A stretch of DNA of 44,848 nucleotides from NCBI GenBank assembly GCA_938034615.1, contig CALHLW010000202.1, positions 1 through 44,848 of the forward strand, read 5' to 3'. This stretch comes from an uncultured Neomegalonema sp. (lineage in GTDB: Bacteria > Pseudomonadota > Alphaproteobacteria > Rhodobacterales > Rhodobacteraceae). A program made the translations under genes and the position numbers. Under the pieces are notes generated by a model that was not told the origin of the DNA, ran no database searches, and worked only from the letters and a program-made list of their open reading frames with translations. Shown piece by piece: positions 9,726 through 18,011 of this stretch. Numbering within the stretch: the first letter of the stretch is position 1; the number at the start of each line of letters is the position of its first letter.

Positions 9726-10663
9726 GAGCAAGTTCTCCAATCCAGTATCATTTTCAGGCAATCCGGGTCGTTGAACGCTGTGTCGTAAGCGTCCTTGGCA
9801 TCTTGCGGATTGGCGCGGTGACTGATGAGGCCGTCAAGGCTGAGGCGGCCATCAGCCACCAGTGCGAGAACGGTGTCGGTATCGAAGCGGTCGAATTCTG
9901 CCGCCACCCGAAACCGCGCTTCACGCATGAAGGCCGCCGGGAAGGCGAAGGAGAGCGGATCGCGATAGAAGCCCGCCAGCACGATCTCTCCGCCGCGCGC
10001 CAGATGTGCGATGGCCGTGTCGAGAATTTTGGGATCGCCGCTGGCGTCGATGATGCTTGCGTAGTCGGCCTTCGTATCTCCGGCACCATCGATGACGGGA
10101 TAGCCCGTTTCGATATCGCGGCGCTTGGCCGAAGGCTCCCAGACCGTCGGTGCCGCGCCGCCGAGGGCGATGGTTGTCCGGGCGATCAACTGGCCGAGAA
10201 CGCCATGCCCGATGATCAGATCAGGCAACTTGGTTCCAGCAAGAGCCAGCGCATGATGCGCCGTTGCCGCCAGTGCGAGAAGCGTTCCCTGCTCACCCAG
10301 CGACTCGGGCAGTGGCACTACTTTTGAGGCATCGGCAATGAGGAGTGACGCTGTTGCACCGAACAGGCCCCGCGCATCGATATAGCCGCGCGCGCCGGGA
10401 ACGAAGACGAGCGTACCGACTTCGATATCGTTCTGTGGAAGGGATTGGGTCACACGGCCCACTGATTCGTAACCGGGAACCAGCGGATATCCCATGCCGG
10501 GGAAGGGCGGCATCGTGCCCTCAAGCAGCATCCGCTCTGTGCCGGAGCTGATCCCGCTCCAGAGCGTTTCAACCACCACTTCATCGCCAGTCGGAACTGT
10601 CAGGTCGATGTCCTCAACCCTCAGTTTCCCTGGTTCCCGAAAGACGATGGCGTTTGTTTTCAT
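9722..10663 (-). CDS. bchC: Bacteriochlorophyllide a dehydrogenase BchC
   Basis: This 313-residue MDR-type alcohol dehydrogenase-like enzyme oxidises the 3-(1-hydroxyethyl) group of the bacteriochlorophyllide to 3-acetyl, a late step in bacteriochlorophyll a synthesis. It shows the MDR N-terminal domain (ETLWSGISSGTERMLLEGTMPPFPGMGYPLVPGYE, split by its GTE motif) and a nucleotide-binding region around LIIGHGVLGQLIA. Two starts are possible, ATG at 10681 or 10663. 10663 is chosen because MKTNAIVFREPGK matches BchC N-termini. The only good Shine-Dalgarno (AAGGAGG, about 10703-10709) is nearer to 10681, so the shorter start is not certain. Tandem PpsR-type palindromes lie just upstream. Confidence 0.95.
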   Translation of the reverse strand: MKTNAIVFREPGKLRVEDIDLTVPTGDEVVVETLWSGISSGTERMLLEGTMPPFPGMGYPLVPGYESVGRVTQSLPQNDIEVGTLVFVPGARGYIDARGLFGATASLLIADASKVVPLPESLGEQGTLLALAATAHHALALAGTKLPDLIIGHGVLGQLIARTTIALGGAAPTVWEPSAKRRDIETGYPVIDGAGDTKADYASIIDASGDPKILDTAIAHLARGGEIVLAGFYRDPLSFAFPAAFMREARFRVAAEFDRFDTDTVLALVADGRLSLDGLISHRANPQDAKDAYDTAFNDPDCLKMILDWRTCS

Positions 10664-10713
10664 TGTCTGTCCCGTGGCCATTGCGCCGGTTCGGCGGCAG
10701 CCACCTCCTTGTT

Positions 10714-10757
10714 AGTCACTTTAAAATGACACACGTTAGTGTCAATCTATATTTACA
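10714..10757 (-). promoter_or_regulatory. Tandem PpsR/CrtJ-type operator upstream of bchC
   Basis: A perfect TGT-N12-ACA palindrome lies at 10740-10757 and a one-base-off copy (AGT-N12-ACA) at 10714-10731, separated by exactly 8 bp. This is the arrangement to which CrtJ/PpsR tetramers bind cooperatively at the bchC promoter of Rhodobacter capsulatus. The perfect site overlaps the crtF stop codon (10742-10744), so the bchC promoter is embedded in the crtF 3' end. Bases 10727-10744 also form TGACAC-N6-GTGTCA. The regulator gene itself is not in the window. Confidence 0.75.
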
Positions 10758-11926
10758 GTCTCCGCAGCCGGTTTTGCCGTTATCACGCTGGCGAAGAGCG
10801 GATTTCTCGTATGGACGCGTGCAATTGATCCGAAACCCGCATCTTCTAGGAGTGCGGTAATCGCCTCAGCGCTTCGGCACGCCCCGGAATGCATCGCGAG
10901 GAAGTAGAACGAGAAATACGCCGCCGCTGCCGACTCACCCGATCCGGGGCCATCCATCGGTTCCGCGATCAGCAGCGTCGCGGTTGGTGCCATGCTGCGC
11001 CGGATGTTTCTCAACAGGGCCAAGACGGCGGCGTCGTCGTGATCGCAGAGCACCCGCACAAGGGTGACGCAATCGGCATCGTTGGCGATATTGTCGGTGA
11101 AGAAGTTTCCGCCCTGGGCCGTGAAACGCGAGCCGAATCCTGCCCCTTGCATGATGAGCTTTGCGCGCTCTGCAACGGGTGGCAGGTCGAAGAGGCTCAA
11201 TGACAGATCAGGATGACGTTGACCGGAAGCGGCAAGAAATGCGCCTTCGCCGCCGCCGATATCGAGGACGGTTTTATGGCTGCCCAGCGGGTAGGCATCG
11301 AGCACTTCGGCGGCGACCAAGTCCTGACTTGATCGCATCAGCGCCGAATAGGTCTGTGCATCGGTATCCGAGACATCGCGACCGCGGCGCTCCCCTGCAT
11401 AGGCCCAGTAATCGGCGGTTTCTGTGACGCGAGTCGGATCGCGGAGGAGGGCGACAGGATCGGCGAGATCGCGGTATAACATCGCGTGATGTCGGATCAT
11501 CGCTCTGATCCCCTCGTTACCGTGAATCACGGCCCCCGTATCGTCGAGCGTCCATTTCTCATTGCCTGCAGACCGGATCAGCCCAAGCGCCCGTGCCGCT
11601 GGCATCAATCGTTTCACCGAGGCGAGGGGCAGGGACGTGCGGGATGCGATTTCCTGTTCCGATAATGGACCGCTCGCGAGTATGGCAAACAGGTCGATTT
11701 CGACGCACGCGAAGAGGATCTGAGATTGGACGAACCCTGTCGTGGCACGAAACAGGGCTTCCGATTGCTTGCGCGCAAAGCCGCGTGTCAGGGGGAACCG
11801 GGCCACTTTTTGCTGAAACCCTGCATCAGCTACCAGCCGGTTACGCAGATTTCGCAGCCGCTGTCGAAAGCCGGGTCGAGCAGGGGCGCGAGGCTTGTCC
11901 ATATCAAGGGAATCCAGCAGAGCCAT
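10742..11926 (-). CDS. crtF: Hydroxyneurosporene/demethylspheroidene O-methyltransferase
   Basis: This 394-residue SAM-dependent methyltransferase has an N-terminal dimerisation and winged-helix-like region with SQILFACVEIDLFAILASG near residue 90, typical of plant-type O-methyltransferases. The Rossmann SAM-binding motif VLDIGGGEGAFLAA is near residue 220, followed by LFDLPPVAERA, DCVTLVRVLCDHDDAAVL and LLIAEPMDG. CrtF methylates the 1-hydroxyl of acyclic carotenoids in the spheroidene pathway. The start at 11926 lies 6 nt after the crtE stop, so crtE and crtF are cotranscribed and lead into the bchCXYZ-puf superoperon. Confidence 0.93.
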   Translation of the reverse strand: MALLDSLDMDKPRAPARPGFRQRLRNLRNRLVADAGFQQKVARFPLTRGFARKQSEALFRATTGFVQSQILFACVEIDLFAILASGPLSEQEIASRTSLPLASVKRLMPAARALGLIRSAGNEKWTLDDTGAVIHGNEGIRAMIRHHAMLYRDLADPVALLRDPTRVTETADYWAYAGERRGRDVSDTDAQTYSALMRSSQDLVAAEVLDAYPLGSHKTVLDIGGGEGAFLAASGQRHPDLSLSLFDLPPVAERAKLIMQGAGFGSRFTAQGGNFFTDNIANDADCVTLVRVLCDHDDAAVLALLRNIRRSMAPTATLLIAEPMDGPGSGESAAAAYFSFYFLAMHSGACRSAEAITALLEDAGFGSIARVHTRNPLFASVITAKPAAETVNID

Positions 11927-11932
11927 TGATGC

Positions 11933-12805
11933 TTATGCCGCCGACTTGCTCAACAGTTTGCGGGGCATGAGTCGTTTGACCTCGCCGTGGATTAGGTTGC
12001 GCAGGCTGTCCGATCCGGGAACGTCCGGCACGGCGTCGATGGCGTTGGTCACGAATTCCTGCAAGCGGATGACGGAACCGGGGATGCCGAGTTCGGCAGC
12101 GATATTTGGTTGGTCGTTGTCCGCATCCTGACGGCAGGGTTTTCCGATCTCCTGAGCCGAGCCGACCATGTCGCGCAGGTCGTCGGCGACCTGATAGGCT
12201 GCGCCGAGTTGCTTGCCGACTTCGATCCAGAGCTGTGGATCGGAATCTGCCGCGATGGCCCCTGCCGCCGTTGCGCCCATAAACAGGGAGGCGGTCTTGG
12301 TGCGGTGATATTCCTCGACATTGATATCGTCTTCACTCTCCCACGCCTGTCCGGCGACGATGCCATTGGGCATCCCGACGGAGCGGGCCACGGTTGCGAT
12401 CAATGGTGCGAGCCGGTGGGGTGTGACGGCGCATTCGCGGGCCAGCGTCTCGAAGGACAGGATGATGAGGGCGTCGCCTGCCAGCAGGGCGAGTGGTTCG
12501 CCGAATGCCGCATGGACCGAGGGCTTGCCCCGGCGTAGGTCGGCATTGTCGAAACAGGGCAAGTCGTCATGGACCAGTGACGCGCAATGCAGAAGCTCGA
12601 TAGCCGTTGCGGCGGCGGTGGAGGCTTCGCGGTAGGGGTCGCCGCAGGCTTCGGCAACGGCAAGGCAGAGACGCGGACGCACACGGGCACCATCCGAAAA
12701 GACCGCATGATGGACCGCTTTGCACAGCAGAGGGGGCCTGTCGCCGACCGTTGCAAACGAGAGTGCGCGCTCCAAACTCCGCTCGATCCGTGACGTCGCG
12801 TCCAT
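11933..12805 (-). CDS. crtE: Geranylgeranyl diphosphate synthase
   Basis: This 290-residue trans-prenyltransferase condenses IPP with allylic diphosphates to make GGPP for carotenoids and the bacteriochlorophyll tail. The first aspartate-rich motif is LVHDDLPCFDNADLRRGKPS near residue 85 and the second is YQVADDLRDMVGSA near residue 205. The fifth residue before the first motif region and the GKP triplet are as expected for short-chain synthases. It is the first gene of the minus-strand superoperon. Its start (ATG at 12805) lies next to a perfect tandem PpsR-type operator shared with divergent crtD. Confidence 0.94.
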   Translation of the reverse strand: MDATSRIERSLERALSFATVGDRPPLLCKAVHHAVFSDGARVRPRLCLAVAEACGDPYREASTAAATAIELLHCASLVHDDLPCFDNADLRRGKPSVHAAFGEPLALLAGDALIILSFETLARECAVTPHRLAPLIATVARSVGMPNGIVAGQAWESEDDINVEEYHRTKTASLFMGATAAGAIAADSDPQLWIEVGKQLGAAYQVADDLRDMVGSAQEIGKPCRQDADNDQPNIAAELGIPGSVIRLQEFVTNAIDAVPDVPGSDSLRNLIHGEVKRLMPRKLLSKSAA

Positions 12806-12816
12806 GGCTAGCCTCT

Positions 12817-12860
12817 TGTCGCTTGTTGTAGACAGCTAAATGTGTCAATTCAGAGTGACA
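12817..12860. promoter_or_regulatory. Perfect tandem PpsR/CrtJ operator between crtE and crtD
   Basis: Two exact TGT-N12-ACA palindromes occur at 12817-12834 and 12843-12860, separated by exactly 8 bp. They fill most of the 89-bp space between the divergent starts of crtE (12805) and crtD (12895). Both 18-mers also carry the extended TGTC/GACA ends typical of this operator. One bound repressor tetramer could silence both directions in oxygen or strong light. Sequence and spacing are directly visible; binding is inferred. Confidence 0.85.
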
Positions 12861-12894
12861 CATTCGAGAGCATTGTCAACGAAATGAATCGGGC

Positions 12895-14442
12895 ATGAAC
12901 GAAAACGGACAGACAAGCGACCGCGTCATCGTTGTCGGGGCAGGTATCGGGGGCCTTTGCAGCGCTATCGCATTGTCTGCGGCCGGGTTCGACGTCACGG
13001 TCATCGAGAGCCGTGATTATCCGGGTGGCAAGATGCGCGAAGTGCCGGTTGGAGGTCTCGGTGTCGATTCCGGGCCGACGGTTTTCACGATGAAATGGGT
13101 ATTCGACGAGTTGTTCGAGAAGGCGGGGCTTTCCTTTGATGATCGCGTAGCACTGGCCCCTGCCCATATCCTCGCGCGCCATGGGTGGCGGGATGGGTCG
13201 TCGCTCGATCTTTTCTCGAACACGGAAGAGAGCGTGGCGGCGATTGGTGAGTTTGCGGGGCGCGAGAACGCGGAAGGGTATCGCCGGTTCGCGAAGGACA
13301 GTGAACGGGTCTTCGAAACTCTGAAGCGCAGTTATATTGCCGCGCCACGCCCCAGTCCGGTCGACCTGGTGGGGCGGATCGGACCGTTGAATATCGGGGA
13401 CATGCTGGCGCTGAAACCGTTCGACTCGCTTTGGAAAGCCTTGGGCGGCTATTTCAGCGACTCGCGTTTGCAGCAACTTTTCGGGCGATACGCGACCTAT
13501 TGTGGGTCGTCGCCGTACCGCTCGCCAGCGACGCTGATGCTGGTCGCGCATGTGGAGCAGGATGGAGTCTGGTTCGTCGCAGGGGGGATGCACGCGCTTG
13601 CGCAGGCGCTCGGCGAGGCAGCGCAAAGTCTGGGCGCGACGTTTCGGTATGGTGAGCGCGGTGCGGGGATTGCGGTCGATGGCGGTGTCAGCGGGGTGAC
13701 GCTGACCTCCGGCGAGCGACTCGAAGCCGGTGCCGTGATCTTCAATGGCGATGCGTCGGCGCTGGCGCGGATGCTGCCCGATTCCGCCCGCGCACCGAAG
13801 CCTGTGCCCGCCGCAAAGCGGTCGCTCTCAGCACAAACATGGTCGATGCGGGCGAAGACCGGTGGGTTTCCGCTTTCGCGGCATACCGTGTTCTTCTCGG
13901 ATGATTACCGCGCCGAGTTCGATACAATCTTCGATAAACGCGGTTTGCCCGAGCAACCCACGGTCTATATTTGCGCGCAGGACCGAGACGACATCGGCAA
14001 CCTGTCAGAAAACGGTAGCGAAGTTGAGCGGCTGCTGTGCCTCATCAATGCGCCCGCCGATGGCGATACCCGAACGTTCGAGGAAAGCGAGGTCGAGGAA
14101 TGGCTGGGCAAGACATGCGATCATCTCGACCAATGTGGCCTCTTGCTGGACCCGATTTCGGCGGTGCCGACGGGACCGGCCCAGTTCGAGCAGCTCTTTC
14201 CCGGCTCGGGCGGGGCGCTCTATGGTCGGGCGTCTCACGGATGGATGGCGTCGTTTCAACGACAGGGATCGCGGACGAAGGTTCCGGGCCTCTATCTGGC
14301 TGGGGGCAGCGTGCATCCGGGGCCGGGCGTGCCGATGGCGGCACTTTCCGGGCGTCTGGCGGCGGAGAGCCTGGTCGCGGACCGCGTTTTGACGCCGAGG
14401 TTCCGCCCGGTGGCTACCTCTGGTGGTATTTCGACGGGCTGA
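12895..14442 (+). CDS. crtD: 1-hydroxycarotenoid 3,4-desaturase (CrtD)
   Basis: This 515-residue member of the CrtI/CrtD FAD-dependent carotenoid desaturase family has the dinucleotide-binding motif VVGAGIGGLCSAIALSAAGF at residues 14-33. The C-terminal family signature is near LYLAGGSVHPGPGVPMAALSGR. It is called CrtD rather than CrtI because the other desaturase here (16479-18011) is the clear CrtI and because it is paired with crtC and divergent from crtE, the usual crtD position. It introduces the 3,4 double bond into 1-hydroxylated acyclic carotenoids. The C-terminal about 25 residues beyond LSGR run over the beginning of crtC, an unusually long overlap. Confidence 0.92.
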   Translation: MNENGQTSDRVIVVGAGIGGLCSAIALSAAGFDVTVIESRDYPGGKMREVPVGGLGVDSGPTVFTMKWVFDELFEKAGLSFDDRVALAPAHILARHGWRDGSSLDLFSNTEESVAAIGEFAGRENAEGYRRFAKDSERVFETLKRSYIAAPRPSPVDLVGRIGPLNIGDMLALKPFDSLWKALGGYFSDSRLQQLFGRYATYCGSSPYRSPATLMLVAHVEQDGVWFVAGGMHALAQALGEAAQSLGATFRYGERGAGIAVDGGVSGVTLTSGERLEAGAVIFNGDASALARMLPDSARAPKPVPAAKRSLSAQTWSMRAKTGGFPLSRHTVFFSDDYRAEFDTIFDKRGLPEQPTVYICAQDRDDIGNLSENGSEVERLLCLINAPADGDTRTFEESEVEEWLGKTCDHLDQCGLLLDPISAVPTGPAQFEQLFPGSGGALYGRASHGWMASFQRQGSRTKVPGLYLAGGSVHPGPGVPMAALSGRLAAESLVADRVLTPRFRPVATSGGISTG

Positions 14443-15323
14443 GCGATTGCGGGACGTACGGGATCGCGGTGATTGCCTTCGTCGGGTCAGTCTTCTCGCC
14501 CTATTATGCATGGGCGGGGCGCAAGAACCCGGAGGATCATGTCAGCATCAATATCGGCCTCTACGCCCCCGGCGCTCAACGTTGGACGATGACGGAGCGG
14601 GGACAAGCGGCGCTGTCTCGCGATGGTATGACCTTCACCGTAGGGCCGAGTGCGTTGCAATGGGACGATGGCGTGCTGACGCTCGATTTCGATGAGATCA
14701 GCCTGCCATGGTACACAACGAACCTCATTCCACGCCGGGTGACGGGATCCGTGACGGTGCGTCCGTCGATCATCACGGATCGGGTCTACGAGATCGATGG
14801 AGAGGGGCGGCACAAATGGTGGCCCATCGCGCCTGATGCCCGGATCGAGGTCGAGACCGATGGCCTGCGCTGGCAGGGTCATGGGTACATGGACTGCAAC
14901 TGGGGTACGGTCGGGCTTGAGGAAGACTTCCGTTACTGGGACTGGTCGCGCGGGACGTTGGCTGATGGCAGCGCGGTCATTCTCTACGACACCCATCGCC
15001 GGAACGGCTCACACGGGTTGATCGCGATTCGCTTCGACGCGCAGGGGCGAGCGACGCCCTTCGAAGCACCGCCTTCGGTGTCGGTGAAACGTGGATTATG
15101 GGGAGTTGCGCGGTCCATCGCGTGCGATTCGGGACATATGCCCTTCGTCGAGAAAACCTTGGAGGATGGGCCGTTCTACAATCGCTCGATCATCACGACG
15201 CATCTGGCGGGGCAGAACGCACGGATGATGCATGAGAGTTTTTCCGGCGACCGCTTCGGGTCACGTCTCGTCAAGCTCATGCTGCCGTTCAGAATGCCCC
15301 GCCGCCGCCGGTGGTGCGGCTGA
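14241..15323 (+). CDS. crtC: Acyclic carotenoid 1,2-hydratase (CrtC)
   Basis: The protein carries the CrtC hallmark PPGGYLWWYFDGLSDCGTYG, then FVGSVFSPYYAW, WTMTERG and GYMDCNWGTVGLEEDFRYWDW. The end LVKLMLPFRMPRR matches the family C-terminus. CrtC adds water across the 1,2 double bond of neurosporene or lycopene-type carotenoids. The start is a problem: similarity begins at about base 14388, but the nearest in-frame start codon upstream is the ATG at 14241, and no GTG or TTG lies between. This gives 360 residues with an N-terminal extension of about 50 and a 202-nt overlap with crtD. A rare start codon or a sequence error is possible. Confidence 0.85.
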   Translation: MDGVVSTTGIADEGSGPLSGWGQRASGAGRADGGTFRASGGGEPGRGPRFDAEVPPGGYLWWYFDGLSDCGTYGIAVIAFVGSVFSPYYAWAGRKNPEDHVSINIGLYAPGAQRWTMTERGQAALSRDGMTFTVGPSALQWDDGVLTLDFDEISLPWYTTNLIPRRVTGSVTVRPSIITDRVYEIDGEGRHKWWPIAPDARIEVETDGLRWQGHGYMDCNWGTVGLEEDFRYWDWSRGTLADGSAVILYDTHRRNGSHGLIAIRFDAQGRATPFEAPPSVSVKRGLWGVARSIACDSGHMPFVEKTLEDGPFYNRSIITTHLAGQNARMMHESFSGDRFGSRLVKLMLPFRMPRRRRWCG

Positions 15324-15455
15324 TCGCGCTGCCGCTTCGCGGTCCTCGCGTGCTTTGACGTCTCGATTGAGAGTGCGCATTTGCCAGATATAGAAGGCAA
15401 TGATCAGGGCGATGATCATGACGCCTTCGATCACGCCGAAGTAGTAGGATGACAC
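15261..15455 (-). CDS. Small membrane protein downstream of crtB
   Basis: This 64-residue protein begins with a GTG start at 15455, 5 nt after the crtB stop. It has one transmembrane helix (about residues 8-25, VIEGVMIIALIIAFYIWQM), then a charged segment LNRDVKAREDREAAARS and a C-terminal HSERQHELDE motif. It sits at the end of the crtI-crtB operon, where Rhodobacter species often carry tspO, but its single helix and sequence do not resemble TspO. No function is known to me. Its 3' end overlaps the 3' end of crtC on the opposite strand by 63 nt. The coupled position supports a real gene with a role linked to carotenoid or pigment complexes, but this is inference. Confidence 0.7.
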   Translation of the reverse strand: MSSYYFGVIEGVMIIALIIAFYIWQMRTLNRDVKAREDREAAARSAAPPAAAGHSERQHELDET

Positions 15456-15460
15456 GGCGC

Positions 15461-16501
15461 TCAGACCTGTTCGTTTGCCGCCCCGGCTTCATAGCGTCGC
15501 TCTTCTGCGGTCACCATCAGTTCGAGCAAACGCGCCAGCCCGGTCTCGGTTGCTGCGTCGTGCCGAACCAGCGTCACGCGCGCCGCCTCTACAAGGAACG
15601 CGGTAGAGCGGTCGGGGGCCGAGGAATCGACCCGAAGCTGGATCGGCGTCGATGCCGCCCTCGCGATCAGAGCCAGTTTGCGGACCGTGGAGGTATGCGC
15701 GCGATGGGTTAGGCTGAAGCCATTGGCAGTGATCTCGCGCCCGATATCTCGATAGATGAACGCGGCGCTCTTGATCGCGGGGCGGCAATTCATCGGGAGT
15801 GCCCCCAGCCCCGTGAGGGCCTTGCGGTAATAGACGTCGGCAGCGGTCAGCAGCCTTGCCGTCACTCCGGCAACTGCATCCTGTTCAGCGCGCCCGGCGA
15901 CCAGATCGCCCGACGATACACCACTCTCCCGTAGCCAGTCGAGCGGCAGATAAATGCGTCCGCGTTCGGCATCTTCGCCCACATCCCTCGCAATATTGGT
16001 CAGTTGCATCGCCAGCCCAAGGTCGGCTGCGCGCGCGAAGCCGTGCTCGTCGGAGCATCCCATGATGATCGCCATCATGATTCCAACAGTGCTGGCAACG
16101 CGGGACGCATAGCCGAGCAAGTCGTCGAGGGTATGGTAGTCGCGCCCGTCCTCATCCCATTCGAACCCTTCGATCAGGGCATCGGGAATGGCCTTCGGGA
16201 TGCCATATGCTTGGACGACCGATGCAAACGCCCGATCGCAAGGCAGAGAGAGCGGCGCGCCGTCATAGATTGCGTTCAGTCGATTCCGGAGTTGCACGAT
16301 GCTTGCGCGTCCCATTTGGCCTTCATCGACCAGATCATCCGATGCGCGGCAGAAGGCATAGAGCGCGCGAGATGCCGTGCGCACATCGCGTGGCAGCAAG
16401 CGTGACGCCGCATCGAAGGATTTCGAGCCGGAGAAGATCGCCGCATCGCAGAGGGCGCGGTCTTCATCGGAGAGCAGATTAGCGCGCGAATGTAACGGCA
16501 T
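15461..16501 (-). CDS. crtB: Phytoene synthase
   Basis: This 346-residue squalene/phytoene synthase family enzyme condenses two GGPP to phytoene. The first aspartate-rich motif is ASDDLVDEG (near residue 55). The second is LAMQLTNIARDVGEDAERGRIYLP (split here at the NIARD-xx-ED core, near residue 165), with the GRIYLP signature following. The frame extends upstream to 16576, but MPLHSRANLLSDED at 16501 is the natural start and overlaps the crtI 3' end by 23 nt, giving tight coupling. Length is typical. It is the second gene of the crtIB operon. Confidence 0.95.
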   Translation of the reverse strand: MPLHSRANLLSDEDRALCDAAIFSGSKSFDAASRLLPRDVRTASRALYAFCRASDDLVDEGQMGRASIVQLRNRLNAIYDGAPLSLPCDRAFASVVQAYGIPKAIPDALIEGFEWDEDGRDYHTLDDLLGYASRVASTVGIMMAIIMGCSDEHGFARAADLGLAMQLTNIARDVGEDAERGRIYLPLDWLRESGVSSGDLVAGRAEQDAVAGVTARLLTAADVYYRKALTGLGALPMNCRPAIKSAAFIYRDIGREITANGFSLTHRAHTSTVRKLALIARAASTPIQLRVDSSAPDRSTAFLVEAARVTLVRHDAATETGLARLLELMVTAEERRYEAGAANEQV

Positions 16502-18011
16502 CTGGAACCACCTTATCGAGAATGCGTGCTGCGGAAAGGACACCGGGAACACCGGCGCCCGGATGGGTGCCCGCACCGACGATGAACAGGTTGTCGACCT
16601 CTTCGCTCTTGTTATGAGGCCGGAACCACGCGAGCTGGGTCAGCCGAGGTTCGACACCGAAGGCGTTACCCTTGAACGATTGCAGGTCGTTGCGGAAATC
16701 GATTGGCGTCAACATTCGCGAGGTGACGATGGAGGATTGCAGACCCGGCAGCAGCGTGCTCTCCAGATGGTCGGCGATCTTCTGACGGTATGGCTCGGCC
16801 ATGGTCTTCCAGTCCGTCTCACCATCGAGATTGGGAACCGGAGACAGCACATAGAACGCATCGCAGCCTTCTGGGGCCATCGACGGATCGGTTGCCGTCG
16901 GACGATGAAGGTAGAGGCTGAAATCTTCGGCCAAAACCTTGTTCTTGAAGATGTCTTTCAGCAGACCGCAATAACGCGGAGCCATCAAGACCGTGTGATG
17001 ATCGACGTCTTTATACCGGCGATTTGTGCCAAAATACCAGACGAGCAGACTCATCGAGAAATCGGTTCGCTCGATCTTCGCATCCGTCCAGCGGCGTCGA
17101 TTCTTGGCGGGGACCAGCGACTTGTAGGTCGTCCCGACATCGGCATTCGACACGACGATATCGGCATGGATCTTCAGGCCCGATTCCAGTTGAACGCCGA
17201 CGGCCTTGCCGTCTTCGATCAGAATTTCGCGAACGCCGGAATCCAGCAAGACTTGGTTTCCTTGATCTTCGATCAGATCAACCAACCCGCGCACGAGTGC
17301 GCCGGTGCCGCCCATGGCGTAGTGAACCCCGTATTCCCGTTCGAGATGGCCGATCATGAAGAACGCGGTGCTCGACCGCAGCGGGCTGCCCCCCAGAAAC
17401 AGGGGGTGAAAGCTGAGCGCCATCCGGAGGCGCTCGTCCTTGATATGCTTCGCGACGAGATCATAGACCGAGCGATAGGCGCGCAGGGCGAGTAGGTCTG
17501 GCACCGACCGTGCCATCGTCGCCAAGGTCGAGAAAGGTTGTTCGGCCAGCCCGTCGAAGGCCACTTCGAAGCAGCGTTTCGATTCCTTCACCAACCTTTC
17601 GTGACCCGCCACGTCGGCTGGAGAGAAGCGCTCGATCTCGGCACGCATCAGATCGGGATCGGCGGTTCCCTTGAAGACTGACCCGTCTTCGAATTTCAGA
17701 GTGTAGAACGGATCGAGCGATTTGAGGGTGACGTGGTCCGACAGCTTCTTGCCGCAGAGCCTCCAGAGGTCTTCGAACAATTGTGGCATCGTAATGATGG
17801 TCGGACCGGCATCGAAGCGGAAGCCATCTTGCTCGAACACCCGCGCTCTGCCACCCGGCTGGTCGAGTCGCTCGAGTACCGTGACACGATATCCGCGCGC
17901 GCCAAGTCGCACCGCTGCCGCAAGGCCACCAAAGCCCGAGCCGATGACCACCGCGTGTGGGCGCGGGTCTGTTGTCGAATACGGAAACTGGATCGGGCGC
18001 TGATATGTCAT
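16479..18011 (-). CDS. crtI: Phytoene desaturase
   Basis: This 510-residue FAD-dependent CrtI desaturates phytoene to neurosporene and/or lycopene. The Rossmann motif VVIGSGFGGLAAAVRLGARGY is at residues 21-41, followed by ERLDQPGGRARVFEQDGF and FDAGPTIITMP. The bacterial phytoene dehydrogenase signature is near the C-terminus (NLFIVGAGTHPGAGVPGVL). A number of inserted double bonds cannot be read from sequence. A perfect PpsR-type palindrome overlaps the start codon. Unlike the usual Rhodobacter layout, the Mg-chelatase operon bchIDO lies directly upstream in the same direction rather than divergent. Confidence 0.95.
   Translation of the reverse strand: MTYQRPIQFPYSTTDPRPHAVVIGSGFGGLAAAVRLGARGYRVTVLERLDQPGGRARVFEQDGFRFDAGPTIITMPQLFEDLWRLCGKKLSDHVTLKSLDPFYTLKFEDGSVFKGTADPDLMRAEIERFSPADVAGHERLVKESKRCFEVAFDGLAEQPFSTLATMARSVPDLLALRAYRSVYDLVAKHIKDERLRMALSFHPLFLGGSPLRSSTAFFMIGHLEREYGVHYAMGGTGALVRGLVDLIEDQGNQVLLDSGVREILIEDGKAVGVQLESGLKIHADIVVSNADVGTTYKSLVPAKNRRRWTDAKIERTDFSMSLLVWYFGTNRRYKDVDHHTVLMAPRYCGLLKDIFKNKVLAEDFSLYLHRPTATDPSMAPEGCDAFYVLSPVPNLDGETDWKTMAEPYRQKIADHLESTLLPGLQSSIVTSRMLTPIDFRNDLQSFKGNAFGVEPRLTQLAWFRPHNKSEEVDNLFIVGAGTHPGAGVPGVLSAARILDKVVPDAVTFAR

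Noticed and set aside
10727-10744. TGACAC-N6-GTGTCA as a separate regulator site
   Set aside because: It arises from the overlap between the two PpsR-type palindromes upstream of bchC and needs no extra factor.
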